Shown here one piece after another: positions 17,868-27,494 of a DNA stretch of 64,000 nucleotides; position 1 is the stretch's first letter; every line of letters begins with the position of its first letter. The position numbers were made by a program, and so were the translations under genes. This DNA is from Fidelibacterota bacterium (GTDB lineage: Bacteria > Fidelibacterota > UBA8477 > JABMPR01): NCBI GenBank assembly GCA_016845065.1, contig JAERTG010000175.1, forward strand, positions 124,001-188,000. Reading direction: 5' to 3'. The notes below the pieces were generated by a model. That model was not told the origin of the DNA and ran no database searches. It was given only the letters and a program-made list of their open reading frames with translations.

Positions 17868-19574
17868 TCAGTCCTGGAGATCATTCAATTCTTGTTGTAC
17901 AAATTCGACCAATTCCTTCAAGGTATCCGCAGAAAAATCAAACTTGATACCCATGGCCTCCCAGACCTCAGGTAAGGGTCTGGAACTTCCCAAACTCAAA
18001 CCCTTGATGTATCCCTTTAATGCAGCTTCCGGGTCTTGTTTGTAAAGTCGATAAACCTGGAGAGCACCAAGCTGAGCGATTCCATATTCAACATAATAAA
18101 AAGGCATACCAAAGATATGGAGTTGGCGCTGCCAGCCATTCCGTCTGAAATGATCATACCCGTCCCAGTTAACCAACCCGGAAGTGAAACGACCATTCAA
18201 TTCGTCAAAATAGGAGTCTCGTTCCTCTGAAGTATGGTCGGGATTTAAATACACCCAATGCTGGAATGCATCTACGGTAGCACACCATGGGAAGAAAGAA
18301 ATGATACCTTCGAGGTGTTCCCTCCGAGCTCTGATATGATCTTTTTGGTTATAGAATTTATTCCATAACTCGGCTGTCAACAGCTCCATACTCATGGAGG
18401 CAGTTTCTGCCATTTCAGCAGGTGTATCACGATAATGAATCATGGGTTCATCGTTGGTGAGGAAGGTATGGATGGCATGTCCTCCTTCATGGCACATGGT
18501 GACAACATCACGGTGGGTACCGGCAGCATTCATAAAGATGAAGGGCATACCTGTGGTCTCAAGACCGTAATTATAGCCTCCAGGTGCTTTTCCTTTTCGG
18601 GATTCAAGATCAAAAAGATCTGCTGACTTCATGGCCTTGAGGTTTTCACCAAACTGAGTATGAATTTCACTAAAGATATCAACAGCATGTTCAAGTAACT
18701 CTGATCCGGTTTTGAAAGGTTTTAAAGCTTCTTGTCCTTTTGGCTCTCCAACTCCATCCCAGGGTCGATAATCATCCTTTGCCAGACCTAGTTTATCCCG
18801 ATGTGATTCACCGATCTTTCTGGCTAGAGGAACTATATGTTCTTCGATAGCATTCTGGAAATCTACGGCATCCTGAGGTGTATAGTCAAATCGTTGGTGT
18901 TGATCATGACTGAAATCGCGATAATTGTCATAGCCTGCATTTTTAGCAGTCTGGACCCTGAGTTTTAACATGTCATTATAGATCCGATCCGCTTCCTCTT
19001 TAACTGAATACCGTTTCTCACTAATTGCCAACCAGGCTTCCCTACGCGTGTCTCGGTCAGAAGATTGCAGTCTAACAGAAGCTTTGGGCATAGGCATTTC
19101 TTCACCATCCAATGTGACGGTGAGTCCACCTGTGAGTTGGTCGTATTGCGTGCTAAGTTTTGATATTTCTGCTGATAGTTCGACGTTCTCTTCCCTGAAC
19201 AATTCGAGTTCACGTCTCAACTTCTTTTTCAATTGACCAAAACGTTCATCTGGTAATTCAGAAAATGAGGGATGATTCACGATCATCTTCTCCACCACAT
19301 TAGCAGCCTTTTCTAATTCAGGAGAGATCTTGGTAGCAAAAAGTTCGTGGCGATCGAGGTATTCCTGGTTGGTGGTTTCCCGTGACATGTTGATGTATGA
19401 CCAGGCATTCTGTTCATGGAATACACTTAGAGTTTCACTGTAATGAATGATCAACTGACCCAAAGCTTCACTACCCTTAATCTCGCTATTAGTGAGGGCA
19501 TCAAAATAAGGCTTTAAATCCGCCCAGGAATTTATTGTCAGGTCTGTTGGAATAAAATTAGTTGGATGATACAT
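17868..19574 (-). CDS. pepF: M3 family oligoendopeptidase F-type peptidase
   Basis: Zinc oligoendopeptidase of 568 residues from the chosen start. The active site MCHEGGHAIHTF supplies two zinc His and the catalytic Glu (residues 362-366); the third ligand is expected from the ETASMSMELL helix about 25 residues on. Family members degrade cytoplasmic peptides of 7-17 residues. I chose the ATG at 19574, preceded by GAGGAG at good spacing; the longer frame to 19658 lacks a ribosome site. It is first in the operon with the M20 peptidase and TrhA and is divergent from the ACR3 gene. Confidence 0.92.
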   Translation of the reverse strand: MYHPTNFIPTDLTINSWADLKPYFDALTNSEIKGSEALGQLIIHYSETLSVFHEQNAWSYINMSRETTNQEYLDRHELFATKISPELEKAANVVEKMIVNHPSFSELPDERFGQLKKKLRRELELFREENVELSAEISKLSTQYDQLTGGLTVTLDGEEMPMPKASVRLQSSDRDTRREAWLAISEKRYSVKEEADRIYNDMLKLRVQTAKNAGYDNYRDFSHDQHQRFDYTPQDAVDFQNAIEEHIVPLARKIGESHRDKLGLAKDDYRPWDGVGEPKGQEALKPFKTGSELLEHAVDIFSEIHTQFGENLKAMKSADLFDLESRKGKAPGGYNYGLETTGMPFIFMNAAGTHRDVVTMCHEGGHAIHTFLTNDEPMIHYRDTPAEMAETASMSMELLTAELWNKFYNQKDHIRARREHLEGIISFFPWCATVDAFQHWVYLNPDHTSEERDSYFDELNGRFTSGLVNWDGYDHFRRNGWQRQLHIFGMPFYYVEYGIAQLGALQVYRLYKQDPEAALKGYIKGLSLGSSRPLPEVWEAMGIKFDFSADTLKELVEFVQQELNDLQD

Positions 19575-19766
19575 ATCTGGCTCCTCATTATGAAATCGTT
19601 CAAACTGTGGGCATGTTACACGCGTCCCCTCCTGAAGCAAGGGCATTTTCCATGCCAATGAGCAGAAGAGGGGTCGTGCTCACTAATATCTCATCTTTGG
19701 TGAAAGCATTTATTGGTTAACATGATAGCAACGAGAATCAGTCGAACTTTTGAGGGAAATGCATAT

Positions 19767-20810
19767 ATGAAGATAAGCGGAAAAAAACTCAGTTTTCTTG
19801 ACCGATACTTAACACTCTGGATACTCTTGTTTATGGCTGCTGGTGTCCTGGCAGGATACAGCATGCCGGATCTACGTAGCTTCTGGAATAGCATGCAATC
19901 TGGTACCACCAATATTCCTATTGCCATTGGTCTTATTATCATGATGTATCCACCTCTGGCGAAAGTTCGCTATGAGCGTCTCGGGAGTCTCTTCAAAGAT
20001 GTGCCTGTATTAAGTTTCTCACTGATTCTCAACTGGCTTATTGGTCCCTTGCTGATGTTTGTTTTGGCCATCATTTTTCTTCAGGGACATCCCCATTATA
20101 TGACAGGATTGATTCTGATCGGTTTGGCCCGATGTATCGCCATGGTAATTGTATGGAGTGATTTAGCCGGAGGAGATAGAGAATACACAGCAGGTTTAGT
20201 GGCTCTAAATTCAATTTTTCAGATCTTATTCTTCTCACTATTTGCCTATCTCTATTTGACAGTCTTTCCAGCATGGTTCGGCTTTAAATTAGAAGCTGCC
20301 AGCATATCCATGCTGGCGATTGCTAAAAGCGTAGGTATTTATCTGGGTATTCCCTTTATTGCTGGTCTTCTTTCACGCTTGGTTCTCATGCGAATCAAAG
20401 GGGAGCAATGGTATAACAAAGTTTTTATCAAGCGCATCAGTCCTCTCACACTCATTGCCCTGCTTTTCACAATCTTCGTCATGTTTTCTCTGAAGGGTGA
20501 ACTCATTGTAGAAATTCCCATGGATGTTTTAAGAATTGCTCTTCCCCTGGTTATTTATTTCCTACTCATGTTTTTTGTATCCTTTTTTCTGGGTAAAAGA
20601 ATTAGCAACTCATATGAAAAAGTTACCTCCCTGGCTTTTACCGCTGCCAGCAATAATTTTGAATTGGCCATAGCAGTGGCAGTCGCAGTATTTGGAATTA
20701 ATTCAGGGGAGGCATTTGCTGCAGTTATTGGTCCCCTGGTAGAAGTGCCTGTACTAATAGCTCTGGTAAAAGTTTCCCTGCGATTAAAATCCTCGTTTAA
20801 TATGTCCTAG
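19767..20810 (+). CDS. arsB: ACR3-type arsenite efflux transporter
   Basis: About 347 residues with ten hydrophobic helices. The segments [20 protein letters not shown] and [12 protein letters not shown] match the conserved region of ACR3 arsenite/proton antiporters, although the Cys usual at CGDREY is Gly here. A changed Cys could alter substrate choice, so arsenite export is likely rather than sure. No ArsR repressor or ArsC operon surrounds it; the ArsC-like gene at 39107 is far away. The ATG at 19767 with GAGGGA upstream is preferred over TTG 19713. Confidence 0.8.
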   Translation: MKISGKKLSFLDRYLTLWILLFMAAGVLAGYSMPDLRSFWNSMQSGTTNIPIAIGLIIMMYPPLAKVRYERLGSLFKDVPVLSFSLILNWLIGPLLMFVLAIIFLQGHPHYMTGLILIGLARCIAMVIVWSDLAGGDREYTAGLVALNSIFQILFFSLFAYLYLTVFPAWFGFKLEAASISMLAIAKSVGIYLGIPFIAGLLSRLVLMRIKGEQWYNKVFIKRISPLTLIALLFTIFVMFSLKGELIVEIPMDVLRIALPLVIYFLLMFFVSFFLGKRISNSYEKVTSLAFTAASNNFELAIAVAVAVFGINSGEAFAAVIGPLVEVPVLIALVKVSLRLKSSFNMS

Positions 20811-20831
20811 TCCATTTTTGAAAGGAATCCC

Positions 20832-21674
20832 ATGCAAATTGGTGCCTATAAATTAACGTCCCTCATCACATCCACTTTTGCCCTCGATGGGGGGGCCATG
20901 TTTGGTGTTGTTCCAAAAACTCTCTGGTCAAAGCAGGTCGAAGTGGACGAATTAAACCGCATTGAAATGGTTACTCGCACCCTGCTATTAGAATCCAAAG
21001 ACAAAAAAATTCTCATCGACACAGGTAATGGAGATAAGTGGAAACCACGCCATAGGGAAATCTTCAAGATTGAATTAGATCCTTATGTACTTCCGCAGAG
21101 TTTGGCTACATACGGTGTCAGTGTGGATGATATAACCGATGTTATTTGTACCCACCTGCATTTTGATCATGTTGGAGGCAACACCAGAATAGAAGATGGA
21201 AAAGTGGTTCCCGTTTTCCCCAACGCGAAGTATTGGATTCAATCTGAAAATTGGAAATTGGCGAATAGCCCTTCTGAGAAGGATAGGGCGAGCTATTTGG
21301 CAGAAAACTGGGAGGTTCTCGAGGAAAATGGGATGCTTCAGATACTGGACTCAGAGCGAGAGTTGTTTGATGATATCAAGCTGGAAATCGTACATGGGCA
21401 CACACAGGGTCAGCAGTTGCCCATTATATCAGACGGAAACTCAACACTCATCTATGGTGCGGATCTCTTCCCTATGAAGGCCCATATTCCGCTCCCCTGG
21501 GTTATGGCCTACGACAATGAACCCATGCGCAGCATCGCTGAGAAAAAACGGATATTACCGGATCTCCTGGAAAAAGATGCCATAATATTTTTTGAACATG
21601 ATCCCAAATCCATCGCCTGCAAACTGACCTCTTCTGAGAAAGGAATATTTGGTGGTGAGGATATTGTCATCTAG
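20832..21674 (+). CDS. MBL-fold metallohydrolase (lactonase-like)
   Basis: 280-residue metallo-beta-lactamase-fold hydrolase. The di-metal motif THLHFDHVGGN (HxHxDH, near residue 110) is intact, with the later ligands in HGHTQGQQ, GADLFP (Asp) and FFEHDP (His). The layout resembles AHL lactonases of the AttM/AiiA type and related esterases, but quenching activity cannot be inferred. It begins 21 nt after the ACR3 gene and ends 10 nt before queG, so all three may be cotranscribed. Confidence 0.88.
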   Translation: MQIGAYKLTSLITSTFALDGGAMFGVVPKTLWSKQVEVDELNRIEMVTRTLLLESKDKKILIDTGNGDKWKPRHREIFKIELDPYVLPQSLATYGVSVDDITDVICTHLHFDHVGGNTRIEDGKVVPVFPNAKYWIQSENWKLANSPSEKDRASYLAENWEVLEENGMLQILDSERELFDDIKLEIVHGHTQGQQLPIISDGNSTLIYGADLFPMKAHIPLPWVMAYDNEPMRSIAEKKRILPDLLEKDAIIFFEHDPKSIACKLTSSEKGIFGGEDIVI

Positions 21675-21684
21675 GTGATTTACC

Positions 21685-22632
21685 ATGCTTAAGTATGAGG
21701 ATCTGCAACGAGTCGGTGCAGAGCTGGGAATCCACAAGCTTGGAGTAGCTGCTGTTGATGGCATCGCCTCTGAGCGTCTTGATGAATGGCTCAACCGGGG
21801 CTATCACGGGAAGATGTCCTACATGAATAGAAACCAGGAGAAGCGACTGAATCCAGGGGAACTTTTGCCTGGGGCTCATTCCGTTATCTCTATATTTGTA
21901 AATTACCACCAGGACCAAATATTGCCTGAACTGGATGGTGTTATTTCCAAATATGCCAGAAGTGTGGATTATCATGTCGTACTCAAGGATTTTCTGCATG
22001 AATTAGCGAATCAATTACATGCTGATCAGGTGAAGAATCTATCGAGAAAGCAGAGAGCGAAAGTGTATCGCGTATTCGTAGATTCTGCTCCAGTCATGGA
22101 GAAGCACTGGGCCACTGCTGCAGGTCTTGGGTGGCAAGGCAAGCACAGCAATATCATTACCCGCGAGTTTGGCAGTTGGGGCTTTCTTGGTGAAATTGTA
22201 ACAGTTGAAAAATTTGATCAGTACAGTGTAGAGGTCCCTGATCTTTGTGGATCATGTACCGCATGTATCGATTCCTGCCCAACCCAGGCCATCACTGAAC
22301 CCTATGTTGTCGATGGCTCAAAGTGTATCTCCTATGTTACTATTGAACTTGATCCAGAGCATCCCATTCCAATTGACCTGCAGGAAAATATGGGGGACTG
22401 GATTTTTGGCTGTGATGTTTGTCAGGATGTCTGTCCCTGGAATCGATTTGCAAAAGCTTCAGATGTTAAAGCTTTTATCCCTGTAGATGATTTGAGGAGT
22501 GGGGGAGTCCCAGATTTTTCAGGGATTGACGGAGATACTTTTCAGGATATGTTCGGATCTACCCCTCTAGACCGGCCAGGTTTAAGGGGTTTGAAACGAA
22601 ATCAGGCAGTCAAGCATCAATTGAAGAAATAA
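21685..22632 (+). CDS. queG: Epoxyqueuosine reductase
   Basis: Cobalamin-dependent iron-sulfur enzyme that reduces epoxyqueuosine to queuosine in tRNA wobble position 34. Two [4Fe-4S] motifs are visible: Cys188-x2-Cys191-x2-Cys194-x3-Cys198 in LCGSCTACIDSCP, and GCDVCQDVCPWN near 240-250. VDSAPVMEKHWA and GLGWQGKHSN match the QueG N-terminal domain. It is 315 residues, lacking the C-terminal repeat domain of E. coli QueG, as in Bacteroidetes. Its last 23 nt overlap the opposing carbonic anhydrase-like gene. Confidence 0.93.
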   Translation: MLKYEDLQRVGAELGIHKLGVAAVDGIASERLDEWLNRGYHGKMSYMNRNQEKRLNPGELLPGAHSVISIFVNYHQDQILPELDGVISKYARSVDYHVVLKDFLHELANQLHADQVKNLSRKQRAKVYRVFVDSAPVMEKHWATAAGLGWQGKHSNIITREFGSWGFLGEIVTVEKFDQYSVEVPDLCGSCTACIDSCPTQAITEPYVVDGSKCISYVTIELDPEHPIPIDLQENMGDWIFGCDVCQDVCPWNRFAKASDVKAFIPVDDLRSGGVPDFSGIDGDTFQDMFGSTPLDRPGLRGLKRNQAVKHQLKK

Positions 22633-22996
22633 GCTCAACTTTCCAATTTTCATCCACCCATAACATAAGAATGGTCATACCTAGATTCCATGTTGCCATA
22701 ATCTTAGCTGAGTGCGCGAGGTGTTCCAAATGTGTATCCTTGGAGACCGGGTTGCCGGCACAATCATGATGTGCTACAAGAGCAAGGTGTGTTGAATGGT
22801 GCTTATCTCTTGACACCAAAATCCTTTTAAGAATGAGTCTGGATGCAGTCGCTGTGGATGCCATAATCCTGTCCGGACCAGCTTCAGTAATGACGTCTAT
22901 ATAGGTAGCGCCGGTGTAATCCTTCATCCACTCATTTACCGGGTCCTGGACGCGACCATCCATGCAATTAATAACAGCTGCAAACTGGGGCTTCAT
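22610..22996 (-). CDS. Small beta-carbonic-anhydrase-like protein
   Basis: 128 residues. The beta-carbonic anhydrase zinc ligands and catalytic dyad are recognisable: Cys11, Asp13 and Arg15 in NCMDGR, and His76 and Cys79 in AHHDC. It is much shorter than the usual 180-220 residues and resembles small archaeal and clostridial members annotated as carbonic anhydrase. Activity is uncertain, because the central helices that shape the dimer are reduced. AAGGAA precedes the ATG. It lies 10 nt downstream of the NagZ-like gene on the same strand and overlaps the end of queG. Confidence 0.75.
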   Translation of the reverse strand: MKPQFAAVINCMDGRVQDPVNEWMKDYTGATYIDVITEAGPDRIMASTATASRLILKRILVSRDKHHSTHLALVAHHDCAGNPVSKDTHLEHLAHSAKIMATWNLGMTILMLWVDENWKVELISSIDA

Positions 22997-23006
22997 TAGA
23001 ATTTCC

Positions 23007-24164
23007 TTAATCTGAAGTTGGATTCAGGCCAGGTGATAGCCTGCTTTTGAGATCAATGATACGATCATAGGACTCGTGTATTCGTTGGGGATCCACTTCA
23101 CCGTCCTCTATAGCTTGAACAACAATTTCGCGAATTCGTTGGGATAGATTTTCATCCAGATCGAGTGGATCAGAGAATTGGAGGATATCGCAACCGGCAT
23201 TGATTGCGGCCATGACAATCTCTTCCAACTCAAAACGCTTGATGATTGCACCCATCTGTAGGTCGTCAGTTATAACCACGCCTGAATAGCCCATTTCATC
23301 CCTGAGAGTAACCTGGATATGAGCCCTGGAAATTGAAGCAGGATACTTTGAATCAACACCCTTATCCATGAGATGGCCTGCCATAATCATATCAACCCTT
23401 GTGGAATCAATTAAACGTTGAAATGGGACCTGCTCTGAAGACCTCCATGTACTGGTGATGTCTGTGATACCATTGTGTGAGTCTTCTCTTGAACTTCCAT
23501 GACCAGGATAATGTTTAAGGGTGGTTAGAACATTGGAATCATTGTGAGCTCTTATAAATGCTTCACTATAGTCGAACACATCTCCGGGGTTTCTCGAAAA
23601 ACTCCGATTGAGCTGACCAATAGCAGGTGATATACGGTTGATGTTTACGTCGATAACAGGCGCGAGGTTCACATTGAGACCCGTTTTGTGAATCTGATTC
23701 GCCATGCGGGAATAAAGGTCATAAGATTCATCGGTACTCATGTTTGCGCCCACATGGGCAGCTGAGGGGAACTCCTCAAAGCCCTGGGTCTTGCGGAGTC
23801 TTCTAACCAGACCACCTTCTTCATCAACTGCCAGAAGTAGTGGTTGATCGACAGGTAGAGCTTTAAGGCTTTTTACAAAAATGCGAAACTGTCGACTATT
23901 CTTGATATTGTGTTTGAAGAATAATATCCCACCAATATCACCATCTAAAATCTGTGAGCGTGTTAGCTCCATGGCATCCGCATTCAGGTGGGTTCCTCGA
24001 ATACCGACCATGATCATTTGACCAATTTTCTGCTCAAGAGATATTGGATCCATCGAATCTGAAACAGTTCGTGATTGACCAATAGCCGCCTGGCTGAAAA
24101 GACCAAGGAGTACGAGTTGGACAGTCACCTTTGATAGGTATGAGAGCTTAGCGTAACGATTCAT
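23007..24164 (-). CDS. nagZ: Family 3 glycoside hydrolase, beta-N-acetylhexosaminidase (NagZ-like)
   Basis: 385 residues with an N-terminal signal sequence (hydrophobic about 11-28), so it is exported. The family 3 motifs are present: KHYPGHGSSREDSH, containing the Asp/His catalytic pair of NagZ-type enzymes, and VITDDLQMGAI, whose first Asp after Thr is the nucleophile. Such enzymes remove N-acetylglucosamine from peptidoglycan fragments. Periplasmic placement differs from the cytoplasmic NagZ of E. coli but is common in other phyla. The upstream 250 bp are shared with the hsp20 gene. Confidence 0.9.
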   Translation of the reverse strand: MNRYAKLSYLSKVTVQLVLLGLFSQAAIGQSRTVSDSMDPISLEQKIGQMIMVGIRGTHLNADAMELTRSQILDGDIGGILFFKHNIKNSRQFRIFVKSLKALPVDQPLLLAVDEEGGLVRRLRKTQGFEEFPSAAHVGANMSTDESYDLYSRMANQIHKTGLNVNLAPVIDVNINRISPAIGQLNRSFSRNPGDVFDYSEAFIRAHNDSNVLTTLKHYPGHGSSREDSHNGITDITSTWRSSEQVPFQRLIDSTRVDMIMAGHLMDKGVDSKYPASISRAHIQVTLRDEMGYSGVVITDDLQMGAIIKRFELEEIVMAAINAGCDILQFSDPLDLDENLSQRIREIVVQAIEDGEVDPQRIHESYDRIIDLKSRLSPGLNPTSD

Positions 24165-24289
24165 GAGGGCATGAAACTAGACGAGTTTATGAATACTATC
24201 AAGTAATTGCAGTCATGTCGGGATATTAATTATGGAATAAAAAGTCTGCCATTCCGACCATCAACCAAAACACAACGAAGCCTTTCAGG

Positions 24290-24317
24290 TCATTATGACA
24301 GACTTATGTCATAATGA
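24290..24317. promoter_or_regulatory. Perfect inverted repeat upstream of hsp20
   Basis: TCATTATGAC (24290-24299) and GTCATAATGA (24308-24317) are exact reverse complements separated by 8 nt. A third related core lies in GCCATTATGGC (24341-24351), itself a 5-bp palindrome, directly before a TATAAT at 24353-24358. Three CATWATG cores beside the promoter suggest an operator for a regulator of the small heat-shock gene 120 nt downstream, or of the divergent NagZ-like gene. It is not the CIRCE element. Confidence 0.5.
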
Positions 24318-24439
24318 ATCTTGCGATAATGTAAATATAAGCCATTATGGCATATAATATCCTCTGGCACAGGATTCGAATATAGAAGAGCCGTGTTTGA
24401 GTGAATGATAAGAATTAAACAATAAAAGGAGAAAACACC

Positions 24440-24871
24440 ATGACACTAGTAAAAGTAGCCCGCCCAAGAATAAATAGAAGTTTCGACAACATGTTGAACA
24501 ATTTTTTTGAAGATATGAATTTTGACCATCAGAGAACTAGTCTCTGGCGTCCAGCAATGGATGCAGTGGAAGCAGAAAAGAACTTCGAATTATCCTTCTC
24601 ATTACCTGGTTTTGAAAAGGATGATATCACTGTCTCAGTGAAAAACAACACGCTCAACCTCAAAGCAACAAAGGCAGAGGTCAAAGAGGATGAGAGTCCG
24701 AAGTACCTAACCCGTGAGATCGCCAGGGGAAGTTACGAAAGGAATATTGAACTTCCCGAGAACGTGAACACTGATAAGATCGCTGCCGAATACAAGAGCG
24801 GCATTCTGACCTTGAGCATACCTAAGACCAAGGAAGCTCTTCCCAAGGAGATTGCTGTCACAGTTAAATAA
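24440..24871 (+). CDS. Small heat-shock protein, Hsp20/alpha-crystallin family
   Basis: 143-residue ATP-independent chaperone that holds unfolding proteins. The alpha-crystallin domain spans about residues 40-140: WRPAMDAVEAEKNFELSFSL, LPGFEKDDITVSVKNNTL, REIARGSYERNIELPENV and the GILTLSIPK strand are typical. The C-terminal I-x-I/V anchor appears as EIAVTVK. AAAGGAG precedes the ATG. The upstream region carries inverted repeats and a hairpin terminator follows at 24922, so this is a single-gene transcript. Confidence 0.95.
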   Translation: MTLVKVARPRINRSFDNMLNNFFEDMNFDHQRTSLWRPAMDAVEAEKNFELSFSLPGFEKDDITVSVKNNTLNLKATKAEVKEDESPKYLTREIARGSYERNIELPENVNTDKIAAEYKSGILTLSIPKTKEALPKEIAVTVK

Positions 24872-24921
24872 AGGGAGTGAGTTCAGAATAAAACGAATTT
24901 ACCTCTAAGGTCAAACCAAGT

Positions 24922-24960
24922 CACAGGGCTCCACAGATCGTGCGAGCCCTGTGTTGTGTT
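24922..24960 (+). terminator. Rho-independent terminator after hsp20
   Basis: Perfect 10-bp stem CACAGGGCTC / GAGCCCTGTG (24922-24931 with 24944-24953) and a 12-nt loop, followed by a T-rich run (TTGTGTT). Confidence 0.7.
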
Positions 24961-24985
24961 AACCAATCCCATCAGAAAGAATATC

Positions 24986-25321
24986 ATGCAATCAATTAAA
25001 GACGACTTTGTGATACGCCAGATTGAGATGATCGGTGAATTGATAAGCCGTGCACTTAAGTTGAAGGTTGAAAGAAGATTTGAAGAAGCACTCGATATCC
25101 TGGATGAAGCAATGGAAGAGATGTTTGGTCATCAAGCTGACTTACTTGAAATGGTTGATGCACACACAGCTGCCACTTTGATTGGTGACGCCATGAAAAT
25201 CAGAGCATATGCTGATCTCTTGAAGACAAGAGTTGACCTTCTCTCTGGTGTTCTAACCATGACCAGATTAAAAGCGCGATATGAAAAGCTTTATGATGAA
25301 GCTCTCAAACTGAGCAACTAA
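24986..25321 (+). CDS. Small alpha-helical protein, DUF6483-like
   Basis: About 111 residues, entirely predicted helix, without signal or membrane segment. The start MQSIKDDFVIRQIEMIGELI and the body ERRFEEALDILDEAMEEMFG are reminiscent of the uncharacterised DUF6483 family and of a single TPR-like hairpin. Function unknown. I place the start at the ATG at 24986; an upstream frame to TTG 24956 would run out of the hsp20 terminator. It is followed by a strong hairpin terminator. Confidence 0.6.
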   Translation: MQSIKDDFVIRQIEMIGELISRALKLKVERRFEEALDILDEAMEEMFGHQADLLEMVDAHTAATLIGDAMKIRAYADLLKTRVDLLSGVLTMTRLKARYEKLYDEALKLSN

Positions 25322-25342
25322 TTCTTGATAGACATATCTGAC

Positions 25343-25377
25343 AAAAAAAGCCATCCCGAAGGATGGCTTTTTTTCTT
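25343..25377. terminator. Bidirectional terminator between the helical protein and acs
   Basis: GCCATCC-CGAA-GGATGGC flanked by seven A on the left and seven or more T on the right (25343-25374). The A and T flanks let it serve both the plus-strand gene and the convergent acs gene ending at 25396. Confidence 0.9.
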
Positions 25378-25395
25378 TATATCAGTGGAGTACTA

Positions 25396-27336
25396 TTATT
25401 TACGTTCCGCAACCAGACTATCAACAACAGATGGATCGGCCAGTGTTGAAGTATCACCCAGACTATCCAATTCATTCTCAGCGATCTTTCGCAGAATTCT
25501 ACGCATGATCTTACCGGAACGCGTCTTGGGCAGAGCAGGGGTGAATTGAACCTTATCTGGTTTAGCGTGAGGTCCGATTTCCTTTTTAACTGAAGCAGCG
25601 ATGCTTGTCAGGATTTCATCTGAACCTTCGACTCCTGCCATGAGGGTAACATAGGCGTAAATACCCTGGCCCTTGATATCATGTGGGAATCCTACCACAG
25701 CAGCCTCTGCAACGCCATTCGCTTTTCCAATGGCACCTTCGACCTCAGCAGTCCCGATTCTGTGACCGGAGACGTTTAGTACGTCATCAACACGACCGGT
25801 AATCCAATAATCTCCGTCCGCATCACGGCGAGCACCATCACCACTAAAGTAGTAGCCGGGGTACATTGAAAAGTAGGCCATCTTAAAACGCTCATGATCG
25901 CCATATAGGGTTCTCATCATGCCTGGCCAGGCAGCTTTCATGGCCAATAAACCTGATTTATCATTTCCTTCAATCTCTTTACCTTCTTCAGTAAGCAGTA
26001 CTGGCTGTACACCAAAGAAAGGAATTGTAGCGCTACCAGGTTTTAAGGGGGTAATACCTGGTAATGGTGTAATGAGAATTCCACCAGTTTCTGTTTGCCA
26101 CCATGTATCAACAATTGGACATTTTCCCTTGCCTACAATATTGTAGTACCAGTTCCATTCAGGTTCCTTGATAGTTTCACCCACAGTACCAAGAAGTCGC
26201 AGCGTTGATAAATCACGAGTTTCGACCCATTCGTTCCCTTCACGCATGAGAGCACGGAGAGCAGTTGGCGCTGTATAGAAGAGATTTACTTTATGTTTGT
26301 CCACAACATCCCAGAAACGACCAAAATCGGGATAGTTTGGTACACCCTCAAACATCATGGTTGTGGCACGGTTGGCCAGAGGACCGTAAACGATATAGGA
26401 ATGACCGGTAACCCAGCCGATATCAGCTGTACACCAGTAGATATCATCTTGATGATAATCAAAAACGATTTCATGTGTCATCGAGGCATATACAAGATAA
26501 CCACCTGTTGTATGGAGGACACCCTTTGGCTTTCCAGTTGAACCAGATGTATACAGAATGAACAGTGGATCTTCAGCATCCATCTCTTCAGGAGGACACA
26601 CTGCATCTGCTTTAGCCATACCATCATGCCACCAAACATCCCGATCAGCAACCATATTGACTTCTGCACCTGTTCTTTTAACCACAAAACAGGTCTCGAT
26701 TGAAGGTGTTTCAGCCAGCGCTTTGTCTGCGTTTGACTTCATTGGAATATCAAGTTTTGTTCCGCGTACACCAGTGTCCTGTGTGATTAGAGCAATACAT
26801 TTGGAATCATTGATACGATCACGCAGAGATTCTGGACTAAAGGCACCGAAAACGATTGAGTGAATGGCTCCAATACGAGAGCAAGCCAGCATTGCAACAG
26901 ATAGTTCAGGGATCATTTGCATATAGATACAGACACGATCACCCTTCTTGACACCATGATCTTTCAAGACGTTGGCGAATTGCTGAACATCATTTAATAG
27001 CTCATTATATGTAAACTTTTTGTCCTCACTAGGGTTGTTGCCTTCCCAGATCAGGGCAGTTCTATCCCCATGACCATCTTCAACATGACGATCCAGACAG
27101 TTATAACTCACATTGAGTTTTCCGCCTTCATACCATTTAATATCAGCATTTGTTAAATCATAATTGGCAACCGTATCCCATTTCTTAAACCATGTTAAAC
27201 GCTCTGCCTGCTCAGCCCAGAACCCATCCTGATCATTGACGGAACGATCATACATTTCCTGATATTGTTCCATTGATTTGATGTGTGCGTTGGCTGTGAA
27301 TTCAGCGGCTGGGTTAAATTTTTTTACCTCACTCAT
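25396..27336 (-). CDS. acs: Acetyl-CoA synthetase (AMP-forming)
   Basis: Activates acetate to acetyl-CoA through acetyl-AMP in the cytoplasm. 646 residues, the normal length. The AMP-binding loop [15 protein letters not shown], the WWQTETGG motif, [17 protein letters not shown] and the C-terminal [12 protein letters not shown], whose last Lys is the regulatory acetylation site in Acs enzymes, are all present. ATG 27336 is preferred over GTG 27342 because GGGAG is correctly spaced. A promoter-like element lies at 27366-27394. It lies downstream of the membrane-NTPase fusion gene but has its own spacer. Confidence 0.97.
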   Translation of the reverse strand: MSEVKKFNPAAEFTANAHIKSMEQYQEMYDRSVNDQDGFWAEQAERLTWFKKWDTVANYDLTNADIKWYEGGKLNVSYNCLDRHVEDGHGDRTALIWEGNNPSEDKKFTYNELLNDVQQFANVLKDHGVKKGDRVCIYMQMIPELSVAMLACSRIGAIHSIVFGAFSPESLRDRINDSKCIALITQDTGVRGTKLDIPMKSNADKALAETPSIETCFVVKRTGAEVNMVADRDVWWHDGMAKADAVCPPEEMDAEDPLFILYTSGSTGKPKGVLHTTGGYLVYASMTHEIVFDYHQDDIYWCTADIGWVTGHSYIVYGPLANRATTMMFEGVPNYPDFGRFWDVVDKHKVNLFYTAPTALRALMREGNEWVETRDLSTLRLLGTVGETIKEPEWNWYYNIVGKGKCPIVDTWWQTETGGILITPLPGITPLKPGSATIPFFGVQPVLLTEEGKEIEGNDKSGLLAMKAAWPGMMRTLYGDHERFKMAYFSMYPGYYFSGDGARRDADGDYWITGRVDDVLNVSGHRIGTAEVEGAIGKANGVAEAAVVGFPHDIKGQGIYAYVTLMAGVEGSDEILTSIAASVKKEIGPHAKPDKVQFTPALPKTRSGKIMRRILRKIAENELDSLGDTSTLADPSVVDSLVAERK

Positions 27337-27365
27337 TTCCACTCCCTTATAATCATATTTCCAAG

Positions 27366-27394
27366 ATAATATTAGACTGCTTTGGCATGTGCAA
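27366..27394 (-). promoter_or_regulatory. Possible sigma70 promoter of acs
   Basis: On the minus strand TTGCAC (27394-27389) and TATTAT (27371-27366) are 17 bp apart, 30 nt before the acs start codon. Matches are four and five of six bases. Tentative. Confidence 0.4.
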
Positions 27395-27494
27395 ACAATG
27401 CGCCAAAAATTTCATTACCAACTCATGATGGCATTAATATTTACCATTGCGCAACTAAAATGGTGGCTCAGATAGAATGGAGGATGGATGAATT

